A DNA stretch of 10,750 nt from Halobacteriovorax sp. (lineage in GTDB: Bacteria; Bdellovibrionota; Bacteriovoracia; Bacteriovoracales; Bacteriovoracaceae): NCBI GenBank assembly GCA_002686115.1, contig NZAF01000175.1, forward strand, positions 1 through 10,750. The letters run 5' to 3'. Numbering within the stretch: position 1 is the first letter of the stretch; every line of letters starts with the position of its first letter. The notes under the pieces were generated by a model. It was not told the DNA's origin, ran no database searches, and saw nothing but the letters and a program-made list of their open reading frames with translations. This document shows, piece by piece, positions 1-6,743 of the stretch. The position numbers and the translations under genes are program-made.

Positions 1-732
1 AACCCCTCATTTTCATTAAGATCATATTCACAAAAAATTTCTGTCTCTTCAGGATTTTTGTCTCAGTATTTGTCTGGGAAGAAGAATATTTCAGGAGAGA
101 AAATTGAATCTGTTTTTAGAAGTATCGGATTGGATGACGATGAAATCAAATATGGTCTTGCTATTAATGAATATGAAAATCATAAGAATAAAAATGAATT
201 GCCTGAAGATTTAAAGAAATTTATAAAAAGTCAGTATGAAATGGTTGAGTCAGAGGAATTAAGCCCATTTTCTTCTTTAAGCGACTCAAAGTATCACTTT
301 CTTTTGTCAATGTTCATTACTAGCGAGCCGCAAAGTGAAGAAGAGCTGTTTTCCAAAGTGGAAAGAGTAATTCAAGATAAAGATCAATTTCTAGAGATTT
401 TAAAAGATTATGAAAGAGATGGAGTCATACAGATATGCGATGGCGGTATCACGAGAAAGAATATTAATTATATCATTACAGAATCAAATTTGAGAATTAT
501 TAAGAATAATTTTGAGGTTTCTAGTTTTATTCATAATGAAATTCTTAAAAATGGCGACTATGACGATAAAAATATATCCAATGCACTGACTGTTAGAATC
601 AGTAAAGAACAAATACCAAATGTGAGAGCTATTACCACTAAATGCTTACATGATCTAATGCGCCTTAATTCTGATAATGTTAATGACACAACTTTTGTTA
701 CATATTCCCAAGAGTTTACTATTATTGATTAA
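1..732 (+). CDS. TIGR02147/DUF4423-family regulator, 5'-truncated by window edge
   Basis: The frame is open from base 1, and the residues encoded at 1-57, upstream of the TTG at 58, belong to the protein. They begin NPSFSLRSYSQK and run into FLSQYLSGKKNIS, which matches the N-terminal helix-turn-helix-like signature of TIGR02147 proteins (N-P-x-Y-S-L-R-x-[FY]-[AS], then L-S-x-[IVL]-L-[NS]-G-K-[RK]-x-[IL]-S). The real start is therefore to the left of the window; family members are about 270 residues, so roughly 25-35 residues are missing. The remaining 243 residues are a charged, mainly helical domain ending in a beta-rich tail (FVTYSQEFTIID). There is no signal peptide, so it should be cytoplasmic. 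The family is abundant in Bdellovibrionota and is thought to be DNA-binding; its targets are not known to me. A hairpin overlapping the stop codon probably ends the transcript. Family assignment is firm, function is inferred. Confidence 0.85.
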   Translation, partial: NPSFSLRSYSQKISVSSGFLSQYLSGKKNISGEKIESVFRSIGLDDDEIKYGLAINEYENHKNKNELPEDLKKFIKSQYEMVESEELSPFSSLSDSKYHFLLSMFITSEPQSEEELFSKVERVIQDKDQFLEILKDYERDGVIQICDGGITRKNINYIITESNLRIIKNNFEVSSFIHNEILKNGDYDDKNISNALTVRISKEQIPNVRAITTKCLHDLMRLNSDNVNDTTFVTYSQEFTIID

Positions 733-762
733 TAGAAGAGAGGTGAGACCCTCCCTTCTATT
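731..762 (+). terminator. Hairpin terminator after the TIGR02147 gene
   Basis: AATAGAAG at 731-738 pairs with CTTCTATT at 755-762, and GAGG at 740-743 pairs with CCTC at 750-753, with one A/C mismatch between them and a short loop. The stem starts inside the stop codon. It is followed by AAATTTTATCT, a weak T-tract, so it is a plausible but imperfect intrinsic terminator. Confidence 0.6.
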
Positions 763-792
763 AAATTTTATCTAATAATTGTTGTGAAGTAC

Positions 793-1011
793 TTACACCT
801 TGCGCTTCTTTTTCATTAAACCTGTTGTTCTTACACGATTGGTGAACTGTTTTAATATTAAGTTTTTCACAACTAGGTTGCACACTCCATGTTGCTTGGA
901 GAGGTGAGCATGTTTGTTCATCAAAACTTGGTCTTGTTGTTGAGCCTCTAAACTAAACAGGTGATTCAAATTTTGGATAATCTGCTTGGTAATATCCACT
1001 AACTCTTTCAT
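793..1011 (-). CDS. Doubtful small ORF, 72 residues, hypothetical
   Basis: ATG start at 1011 with only a weak purine stretch upstream (TAAAGA next to the start). The product is basic, rich in Gln, Leu and Lys, and ends in a Lys/Arg run (MKKKRKV). It has no signal peptide, membrane segment or motif that I recognise. Codon choice (CTC, CAC, TCC, CGC, GTG) is less AT-biased than in the neighbouring genes, so this may be a foreign or decayed fragment rather than a resident gene. It lies alone between the terminator at 731-762 and the empty stretch before the peptidase gene. It could equally be a chance ORF over a non-coding RNA or a remnant. Confidence 0.25.
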   Translation of the reverse strand: MKELVDITKQIIQNLNHLFSLEAQQQDQVLMNKHAHLSKQHGVCNLVVKNLILKQFTNRVRTTGLMKKKRKV

Positions 1012-1051
1012 TCTTTACATCATAATATAAAAAGTTAAGAGCGTTAGAATC

Positions 1052-1118
1052 ATTTACTAGTAAGAAAATTTTTGTTTCTACTCTGAGTTTAAGAGAAGAG
1101 AGCATTAAACTAGTAAAT
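1052..1118. repeat. 10-bp perfect inverted repeat, 47-nt spacer
   Basis: ATTTACTAGT at 1052-1061 is the exact reverse complement of ACTAGTAAAT at 1109-1118. The 47 bases between include a purine-rich tract (AAGAGAAGAGAG, 1091-1102). It lies in the gene-free stretch 1012-1250, where I see no coding sequence. It could be a long-looped RNA stem, paired binding sites, or the ends of a small element; nothing decides between these. Confidence 0.4.
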
Positions 1119-1191
1119 AACTTCGTAATTAACTCCTTTATAAATTATTTCTTGTTTAGAAAATACTTATAACGAAGCCAAGTTAGACGTG

Positions 1192-1206
1192 AAGTGATAT
1201 TCACTT
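1192..1206. repeat. Small hairpin 3' of the M14 peptidase gene
   Basis: AAGTGA at 1192-1197 and TCACTT at 1201-1206 are inverted around TAT. It lies about 45 bases past the stop codon of the peptidase gene on the minus strand. There is no T-run after it on either strand, so it is not a canonical terminator, though it could shield an mRNA 3' end. Confidence 0.3.
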
Positions 1207-1250
1207 TCATAATTTAAATATAATAGTTCGAAAAAAATGATAAATATTTT

Positions 1251-2252
1251 TTAAATTTCTTTTTTAATTGAATCGATAAGTGCTAATCCCTGAGACTTTA
1301 AATCATTAATGTCTCTTCTTCCGTTCTTGCGAATGTCTCTAGGAGTCTCATGTGTGAGAGCATTTATATTAAACTTATTAATAAAATAAATTCGAGACAT
1401 CTTTCTATGTCCATTAGAGGTATGAAAGTTCCCATTTTGATAAGGATCAAATGAAGAGAGTGTATCGATAAAGCTTTGTTGAGTATTATAAAAGTCGTGG
1501 CCTTTAAAGTTTCGATCTACGCGGTAGATGAAGTCCTCTGTGAATGAGCCATGCATATCGAGCATTATTAAAGGCTTCGTGTAATTTGAAAGGAAGTGCC
1601 CTTGAATGACTCCAATTTCATCTTTAGATTTTCTATAATCAGTATCCCAGACCCTATTTAAGTCTCTGCCATTTGCATTGTATCTCGTTCTACTTTTGGC
1701 TCCGTCAGGGTTTACCATTGGATAAAGTACTAATTGATACTCATCTCTAAATTCTTTATTAGTCATAAAGTTATCTAGAAAACCTTCGATGATCCAATTT
1801 GCAGTTCCCTCATCTCCATGATGTCTTCCAAACATTAAAATCAACTTCTTGTTTTGATCGATTTTTTTGGGAGCGACATGATAGAGATTTAGACCTCTGA
1901 CACTTTTTCCAATAATAGAAACTTCATAATTCATTGTTGCAAATTTTTCTTTTTTAGAGTTTAAATAATTTTCTAGTCTTTCATAGCTGTAATATTTTAA
2001 GTATCGGTCATTATAACCTTCTGAACTTTCTGTATTCATTTCTACATGTTCTATTTGAATATCATATTCTTGTCGGTCATTAAGATCTTCAACAATATTA
2101 TGATAAGGTAAGAATCTAGCGTCTTTATTTTCTATTAAGAATTTTAATCTTTCAGGATGTGATTTGATTTCTTTGCCTGTTAATGACATCTCATGGACAC
2201 AATTTGCATGAGCTTGAAATAAAAACAGTAATGCACATAGAAACTTAGTCAT
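1251..2252 (-). CDS. Secreted M14-family zinc carboxypeptidase
   Basis: 333 residues. An N-terminal signal peptide (about residues 1-16, likely cleaved after AHA) sends it to the periplasm or outside. The M14 fold is clear: GKSVRGLNLY (115-124) corresponds to the usual G-x-S-x-x-G entry strand; zinc ligands H145 and E148 lie in RHHGDEG (HxxE); NPDG (181-184) and GRDLNR (195-200) form the conserved block with N199-R200, which in carboxypeptidase A bind the substrate carboxylate; H234 in LDMHGS is the third zinc ligand; E302 in HETP is the likely catalytic glutamate. All catalytic positions appear intact. M14 enzymes hydrolyse C-terminal peptide bonds, and some cut peptidoglycan stem peptides; the sequence alone does not say which. 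The start is supported by AAGGA at 2258-2262. It is the last gene of the minus-strand cluster, 76 nt after the barrel protein, and may have its own promoter. Confidence 0.9.
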   Translation of the reverse strand: MTKFLCALLFLFQAHANCVHEMSLTGKEIKSHPERLKFLIENKDARFLPYHNIVEDLNDRQEYDIQIEHVEMNTESSEGYNDRYLKYYSYERLENYLNSKKEKFATMNYEVSIIGKSVRGLNLYHVAPKKIDQNKKLILMFGRHHGDEGTANWIIEGFLDNFMTNKEFRDEYQLVLYPMVNPDGAKSRTRYNANGRDLNRVWDTDYRKSKDEIGVIQGHFLSNYTKPLIMLDMHGSFTEDFIYRVDRNFKGHDFYNTQQSFIDTLSSFDPYQNGNFHTSNGHRKMSRIYFINKFNINALTHETPRDIRKNGRRDINDLKSQGLALIDSIKKEI

Positions 2253-2257
2253 AAAAA

Positions 2258-2262
2258 TCCTT
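2258..2262 (-). promoter_or_regulatory. RBS of the M14 peptidase gene
   Basis: AAGGA on the minus strand, 5 nt before the ATG at 2252-2250, fixes the start of the peptidase. Confidence 0.6.
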
Positions 2263-2283
2263 ATTTTTTTAGTTGGACTTTTG

Positions 2284-2292
2284 ATTATGACA
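2284..2292 (-). promoter_or_regulatory. Possible extended -10 promoter for the M14 gene
   Basis: Read on the minus strand, 2292-2284 is TGTCATAAT, an extended -10 (TGn followed by CATAAT, one mismatch to TATAAT). It lies about 32 nt before the start codon. No good -35 is seen 16-18 nt upstream, which is acceptable for an extended -10 promoter. A 10-bp palindrome CAATTAATTG (2293-2302) abuts it and could be an operator. Confidence 0.3.
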
Positions 2293-2328
2293 CAATTAAT
2301 TGACTTTTAAAGAAGATGATTGATTATT

Positions 2329-3243
2329 TTAGAATATATATTCTGCTTGCACATCAAGCCTATCTTCGGTGCGGCCTTTACGAGCTCTTATTGTGATTTT
2401 AATACGTTCTAGAAATGTTCGTGAAATAGAGATGAATATTGCGTCTTCTTCTCCAACAAAGGATGATACATTATATAACTCTTCATCAATATTGTAGACT
2501 CCATATTTTAACGCGTAGTCCCCAAGCTGCTTTTTGAATTCAATAGCATTATGATAAGACTTCTTTTTTCCTCTAGTCGTATAGAGTTGAATTTCATCAG
2601 CAAAAGGAAAGATGTCCTTAGTTGATACCTCAAGAACAGCTTGAAAAATCACATCATCTTTAAAGTCGGTAAGTGCTAAAGAGGCCTTTAATTTATCAGT
2701 AAGTTCCTTTTCGATTGTTGCTCTAACAAACTGGATTCTATCTTCTTTAAATCTTTCTATGACATCAGGTGAAGCGTCTTGATTGACACTTCCATAGGTG
2801 AGGGTGAAGCGATCAATAATACCTTTCATATCAACAGCGACTTTCATCCCGTCAATCCAACTGTTCTTATCAAGGTCTAATCCATTTAAAGACTCAACTG
2901 GAATAGCTCCTATTTGTATTGATTTATCAATTAAACATTTAACGTCTAAGTAAACCTTTCTAAGATTAAGCTCTAGCCCTTGATCATAATCAACATTGTT
3001 TGAACCATAGCGAACACCTGTTTGTAGGTGTGCATTTACTGAAAGGCAACTTTCTTCGCCAAAGTCGTGTTTAAATCGAAATTTGGCACTATATTGTTCT
3101 CTTCTTGCACGGTCGCTATCAAAGCGAAATCTAGTCGAGACAGAGCCCTCCATTTCAACAGCATATAATAAGTTTGTACTTAAAAGAGTAAGCACAAGAG
3201 AGTTTTTTATAAAGTTTCCTAACGTAATCCTGAAATTCCTCAT
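2329..3243 (-). CDS. Outer-membrane beta-barrel (porin-like) protein
   Basis: 304 residues. A signal peptide with a basic n-region (MRNFR) and a hydrophobic core ends at LLYA (residue 28). The mature part is made of alternating polar and hydrophobic strands, for example YSAKFRFKHDF, KLKASLALTDF and ITIRARKGR, and it ends in an aromatic residue (YIF), the usual signal recognised by the BAM machinery in barrel proteins. Length suits a 12-16-strand porin-like barrel. I cannot assign a named family; it resembles generic phosphate/alginate-porin-like proteins in style only. The ATG at 3243 has a weak GGA a few bases upstream, and TATAAA at 3275-3270 (minus strand) could be a -10 element. It follows the nuclease lipoprotein by 65 nt and precedes the peptidase by 76 nt, so co-transcription is plausible but unproven. 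Confidence 0.7.
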   Translation of the reverse strand: MRNFRITLGNFIKNSLVLTLLSTNLLYAVEMEGSVSTRFRFDSDRARREQYSAKFRFKHDFGEESCLSVNAHLQTGVRYGSNNVDYDQGLELNLRKVYLDVKCLIDKSIQIGAIPVESLNGLDLDKNSWIDGMKVAVDMKGIIDRFTLTYGSVNQDASPDVIERFKEDRIQFVRATIEKELTDKLKASLALTDFKDDVIFQAVLEVSTKDIFPFADEIQLYTTRGKKKSYHNAIEFKKQLGDYALKYGVYNIDEELYNVSSFVGEEDAIFISISRTFLERIKITIRARKGRTEDRLDVQAEYIF

Positions 3244-3308
3244 AATTCCATCATAATGTAAGAGGGGATTTTATATATATTATTGAAATAATTTCATTCT
3301 GTGTCTAT

Positions 3309-4370
3309 TTATTTGCCAATGACTTGAAAACCAATATTTTCAAGGTCTTGTGCTGCTTCTTCAGTGATTCCTCGTCTAAAAACAATCATAGGACGATAAG
3401 GTAAATCTAGGTATTCAATAAGTTCTACAAGTTCTTTTTGTTGAGTGAAGATGCTCTTTTTTCTTCCACCATAGTCATCATTTAAAGAGTTCTTAGTGAT
3501 AACTTTCGAGTAATTCTTAACCTCGATAAGAAACTTCTGTCCCTGTTTGCTAGCGACAATATCAATCTCTTTAGATCGCATCCATGAAACTGATCTCTCA
3601 ATTCTTTCTTCAAGATTATCACCACCACGATCGAAAATAAGAGGGTACCTTTGTCTAAGATTATTGAATGCTTCTGGTGAGATTCCGCGTAGTCTATTTT
3701 CTGCATCATTAACTGCTTCAAATAATAATCTATTATGTGTTCTTTCATTTGGAACCAGTTCATCAAGACGATTATCAAAGTGAATTCCAATTCCTTCACT
3801 TCCTTCAATTTTCATGAAGACATCTATTTCACCTAGAACGCCGTAGAATTCTTTTTTGTATGGTCTAAAAGTATTCTTATCTCTCTTATTACTTTCATCA
3901 TATCTTCTACTTAAAAAATCGCGATGTTCACTTTTAAAGCTTCTTAACTTCTCTAGTTGTTTCTCATTATAGTCAATTCCTTCTCTTGCTCTTTGAATGA
4001 CTTTTGTAATATCTGGATGATGTGCTTTTAGAGAACTAAGCTCTGAGATTACTTTTTTATTTGCAGTCACTAGATATGCTAGAACTTCCTTATTGAGAGG
4101 TGTTGTTTGATTTTCAGCTTTATATTCTTTAACAAACCTTTTAATTGATGGGACATAACTAAAGATCTTTTTCATTTTTGCTTCATAACCAGGTAATCTC
4201 GCACCATGTGAATTTGGTGATACTTGAATCCTGTTGGTGTAATTAGAATGGCTTCGATAGATATTTGTAACTGCATTCGCACAATTATTGTCACCATTGT
4301 CTGAGGGAAGTCGTGAAATATGTTGTGCGCATGAGAATAATAAGAAAAAGAGAATTGTAAAATAAGGCAT
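3309..4370 (-). CDS. Lipoprotein with PD-(D/E)XK nuclease-like C-terminal domain
   Basis: 353 residues. The N-terminus is a short hydrophobic stretch ending LLFSC (10-14), a usable lipobox with C14 as the lipidated residue; F at -2 and the absence of Lys or Arg in the n-region are atypical. Residues about 60-175 are helical and charged. The C-terminal third has the signature of the restriction-endonuclease-like fold: KEID (267-270) with D270, then a beta-strand and IEVK (282-285) with E283 and K285, giving the D-(x)12-E-x-K catalytic triad found in Mrr, YraN and Holliday-resolvase-type proteins. A later strand PMIVFRRG (327-334) and a terminal GFQVIG strand fit the fold. If both parts are read correctly, this is a membrane-anchored exported nuclease. 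Its start overlaps the stop of the upstream HD-GYP-like gene by one base (TAATG), with AAGGA in the upstream gene's 3' end, so translation is coupled. The motif is visible, exported nuclease activity is inferred. Confidence 0.72.
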   Translation of the reverse strand: MPYFTILFFLLFSCAQHISRLPSDNGDNNCANAVTNIYRSHSNYTNRIQVSPNSHGARLPGYEAKMKKIFSYVPSIKRFVKEYKAENQTTPLNKEVLAYLVTANKKVISELSSLKAHHPDITKVIQRAREGIDYNEKQLEKLRSFKSEHRDFLSRRYDESNKRDKNTFRPYKKEFYGVLGEIDVFMKIEGSEGIGIHFDNRLDELVPNERTHNRLLFEAVNDAENRLRGISPEAFNNLRQRYPLIFDRGGDNLEERIERSVSWMRSKEIDIVASKQGQKFLIEVKNYSKVITKNSLNDDYGGRKKSIFTQQKELVELIEYLDLPYRPMIVFRRGITEEAAQDLENIGFQVIGK

Positions 4371-5680
4371 TAATTTTTGTCCTTCATGATGGCATAGATA
4401 GAGAAGAAAGCATGCTTGATGATTTCTTGATGTGATAACTCTTTATGTTGTGCTTTAATTTTTTCGTATATTTTTATGACATTGAAGTTACCTTGTAGTG
4501 ACTCTTCAATGAGTTCAATTGCAAAGTCTTCACAGACTCTATAAATCATTAATAGGTCTGGAAAGTCTGAACTTATAGTATCGCTGAATCCAATCCCATC
4601 TTCTTTACCGTGATGATGTAATATTAAATTTAAAAATTCTATATCTAATTCTTTATTTTGATAAAGAGATTCATATGCTTTTTTAGCATGAGTAAGGACT
4701 ATTTGTTTTTTGTCATCGCTTAAGTCACTGTGTAGAAGTTTCTCGTTGCTATTAATAAGTGACATCTTGTCATCTAAAAATAAATCACAAAGTATTGTCA
4801 TCTGAGCAATCGTCTCAATATGCTTATTTGTTCCCCAATTTGAAGAATTGATAACACTCGTTGCGATAGTTGATGTGATAAGTGCCTTTTTATAATATAT
4901 ATCTGATTTATCTAGAAGTGCATTCTTTATGATTGTGCTACTCTCATCTTTTTTAATATTTTCAATAATTGAACTTGATAGGGTATTCACATACTCAAAG
5001 TTTTCAGTATCAATACCAAATTCTTCAAAGATATATTTCACTGCTTTAGTGCTCTTGTCTAGAGCGAGAGTTGAATTTTTATCTAAAATGCTAGAGAGAA
5101 ATATTTCTTTAAGCTGCTCTTCTACTTTTTGATAATCTTTTTTATCAAAGTAAAGTTTATCTTCACCTTTAGTGATGTAGCGCTTTATTGCTTCTTTATC
5201 GATATCACTATTTTTTTCGAATCTTTTTATATATTGAGCATTGTTATTATCTTTTTTTAATCTGATAAAAAGATCTGTTGTAATTGAAGGTACTTCTAAT
5301 AATAAACTTATAGGAATAGAGCTATATTGGCTCATTTCTGTCTTTGATTTTTCTTCTTTGAAAAAACTGATTAGGCTTTTGGTTGCAGATTGTGCAGGAA
5401 TGAATTCTAAATAATCTGGTAACTTAATATCAGAAAATAATTCGCTATCTTTAAGGTCTTTTACGCCAATATAGAAAACTTTTTTGAATCCATTTGCCTG
5501 ACTTTTAAAAAGTGAGATTGTTTCATCTTTATCGGTGACAAGATAATTGTCGTGATCAGAATCGATTGATTCTTCAGGTGAAAGAGTGGTTATTTTTAAC
5601 TCATCTACATTAGAAAATAAAACGTCTAACAAGTTTGCTAGTAAACTATTTTCAATATCTAAGTAGATTGTTCTTTTCAA
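4370..5680 (-). CDS. Degenerate HD-GYP-domain protein
   Basis: 436 residues from a TTG start at 5680, chosen because GAGGTG (5684-5689) sits just upstream; the frame is also open to a TTG at 5728 that lacks a ribosome site (then 452 residues), and no ATG exists near the N-terminus. Residues about 1-110 alternate strands and helices like a degenerate receiver domain. Residues about 120-195 (IPISLLLEVPS, DLFIRLKKD, KRYITKGEDKLYF) match a module I associate with Bdellovibrionota HD-GYP proteins. The C-terminal part has H331 and HHHGKEDGIGF (355-365), the HHExxDGxGYP-like end of HD-GYP domains. The metal-binding HD of the LHDIGK motif is replaced by C298-D299 in ILCDLF, and the first His appears absent. 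Cyclic-di-GMP hydrolysis is therefore unlikely; a binding or scaffold role is more plausible. There is no signal peptide. Its stop overlaps the start of the nuclease lipoprotein. Confidence 0.7.
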   Translation of the reverse strand: MKRTIYLDIENSLLANLLDVLFSNVDELKITTLSPEESIDSDHDNYLVTDKDETISLFKSQANGFKKVFYIGVKDLKDSELFSDIKLPDYLEFIPAQSATKSLISFFKEEKSKTEMSQYSSIPISLLLEVPSITTDLFIRLKKDNNNAQYIKRFEKNSDIDKEAIKRYITKGEDKLYFDKKDYQKVEEQLKEIFLSSILDKNSTLALDKSTKAVKYIFEEFGIDTENFEYVNTLSSSIIENIKKDESSTIIKNALLDKSDIYYKKALITSTIATSVINSSNWGTNKHIETIAQMTILCDLFLDDKMSLINSNEKLLHSDLSDDKKQIVLTHAKKAYESLYQNKELDIEFLNLILHHHGKEDGIGFSDTISSDFPDLLMIYRVCEDFAIELIEESLQGNFNVIKIYEKIKAQHKELSHQEIIKHAFFSIYAIMKDKN

Positions 5681-5683
5681 TTT

Positions 5684-5689
5684 CACCTC
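5684..5689 (-). promoter_or_regulatory. RBS deciding a TTG start for the HD-GYP-like gene
   Basis: GAGGTG on the minus strand lies 3 nt before TTG at 5680-5678 (5 nt counted from the GAGG core). The upstream in-frame TTG at 5728 has only AT-rich sequence before it. A GTG inside the GAGGTG is a third possible start, less likely because it would consume the ribosome site. Confidence 0.5.
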
Positions 5690-5772
5690 TATAAACTTAA
5701 GTATCGAGTTAAAGAGGTGTTTCCTCAATTAAAATTGAATTTTCGATAGGAGAGAGAAATAAGTGCCTATAA

Positions 5773-6549
5773 TTATTTTGATTTACAAATTCTATTGATT
5801 TTCTTTTTTATGCTCAAATCAATAGAAAAATGACCATCTAAGTAGTCAGATATTTGAAATCCTCTACATTTCATCCATTTTGGTAGGTACATAGGTCCTT
5901 CATCAACATTTCTAGATTCTGATAAAAGATTGATAGCGTGCTTTTTATAAAGTTCATCAATGCTTTCTTGATTTATTAGCCCTAGCTTATCAAGAGTATT
6001 GGCGACTTCAAATGGCGTCACATATGGGAATTGACCTGGTAGAGGGGTATGATCTTTATCGAGATTATAGACAGTACGGATAAAAATAGTGAAATCAATA
6101 CTTGGGTATTCATTTTTAATCGTTTCATAAAAATAGATATCCTTTTCGCCATTATCTCCAAAGAGAACCATTTTGGTTGGTCTTTTGTTTTCGATAATTT
6201 TTCTTAGTGTTTTAGTTTTATGCTCATCACTAGACAAGTCCTCTCTAAAATAAACTTTATCACCAGGGAAGTTTCCATTTTTTAATAGAGTAGTGTGAGA
6301 CCACTTCATTATTTTTTTAGGTGCATTGGTCAGGTAAATAATTTCTGCTTCATTATCATCTTGAAGAGATCTCAATAAATCAGACATTCCAAGGAAGCGG
6401 TTATTCACTTTAAATGCATTTCTAATAAGGCCCTTAAAATCTCTCACATGCGCTACTTTGACAGTATCGTCAATATCTGACACGACAACGACATTGGCAT
6501 GAATACCAAAGCTAAGTAGTAAGCTTGCGACTAAAATTAAGTTTCTCAT
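5773..6549 (-). CDS. Secreted App1-like (DUF2183) HAD-fold phosphatidate phosphatase
   Basis: 258 residues. The signal peptide (residues 1-18, ending IHA) places it in the periplasm or outside. It carries the HAD phosphatase motifs: DIDDT at 25-29 (nucleophile D25, acid/base D27), YLTNAP at 72-77 (motif II T74), lysines K111/K113 as candidates for motif III, and LFGDNGEKD at 129-137 (motif IV, D132 and D137). The SDIDDT plus LTNAP plus GDNGEKD combination is characteristic of the DUF2183/App1 catalytic domain, whose yeast member dephosphorylates phosphatidic acid to diacylglycerol. The bacterial substrate cannot be read from sequence; a lipid phosphate is the best guess. GGAGG (6556-6560) lies 6 nt before the ATG. 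It is the first gene of the minus-strand cluster, with a candidate promoter just upstream, and is divergent from prc. Confidence 0.82.
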   Translation of the reverse strand: MRNLILVASLLLSFGIHANVVVVSDIDDTVKVAHVRDFKGLIRNAFKVNNRFLGMSDLLRSLQDDNEAEIIYLTNAPKKIMKWSHTTLLKNGNFPGDKVYFREDLSSDEHKTKTLRKIIENKRPTKMVLFGDNGEKDIYFYETIKNEYPSIDFTIFIRTVYNLDKDHTPLPGQFPYVTPFEVANTLDKLGLINQESIDELYKKHAINLLSESRNVDEGPMYLPKWMKCRGFQISDYLDGHFSIDLSIKKKINRICKSK

Positions 6550-6555
6550 TGTAAT

Positions 6556-6560
6556 CCTCC
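6556..6560 (-). promoter_or_regulatory. Strong RBS of the App1-like gene
   Basis: GGAGG on the minus strand with 6 nt spacing to the ATG at 6549 is the strongest ribosome site in the minus-strand cluster and suggests high expression of this product. Confidence 0.7.
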
Positions 6561-6565
6561 ATGAA

Positions 6566-6584
6566 TCATTACCAAGAATAATGA
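6566..6584. promoter_or_regulatory. Inverted repeat at the predicted transcript start of the App1-like gene
   Basis: TCATTA at 6566-6571 and TAATGA at 6579-6584 are exact inverted copies around 7 nt. The repeat sits directly downstream of the predicted -10 (6589-6594), so it would either be an operator over the start site or form a 5' mRNA hairpin. The short AT-rich arms could be chance. Confidence 0.3.
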
Positions 6585-6588
6585 ATAA

Positions 6589-6617
6589 ATGTTAGGACAG
6601 CAGCTATTGATTGTAAA
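6589..6617 (-). promoter_or_regulatory. Candidate sigma-70 promoter for the minus-strand cluster
   Basis: On the minus strand TTTACA (6617-6612, five of six to TTGACA) is separated by exactly 17 nt from TAACAT (6594-6589, four of six to TATAAT). The implied start near 6582 leaves a leader of about 30 nt before the App1-like ATG. This is the best -35/-10 pair I found in the divergent region. Confidence 0.45.
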
Positions 6618-6683
6618 AATTTTAGAAAATTGACGAAATTTCACATAAATATAACAAATCTGGGCCGATTTCTGAGTAAAATT

Positions 6684-6699
6684 ATCGAGAAATATCGAG
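6684..6699. repeat. ATCGAG direct repeat, 10-bp period, upstream of prc
   Basis: ATCGAG occurs at 6684-6689 and again at 6694-6699, exactly one helical turn apart and about 45-60 bp upstream of the candidate prc -10. The arrangement is like a two-subunit activator site, but the repeat is short. Confidence 0.25.
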
Positions 6700-6743
6700 T
6701 TGTGTAGAAGATATTCACCCTTTCACTCATACTTTTTAAGAAG

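Noticed and set aside
793..813. The C-terminus KKKRKV of the small ORF equals the core of the SV40 nuclear localisation signal
   Set aside because: A six-residue basic run is easily met by chance in a Lys-rich protein, and the ORF itself is doubtful.
3482..3808. Open frames on both strands inside the nuclease lipoprotein gene (minus 3482-3808, plus 3547-3783)
   Set aside because: They lie within a gene with clear motifs, lack ribosome sites and encode no recognisable domain.
4929..5132. Plus-strand open frame opposite the HD-GYP-like gene
   Set aside because: Short, no ribosome site, low-complexity Ser/Leu product, fully inside a better-supported gene.
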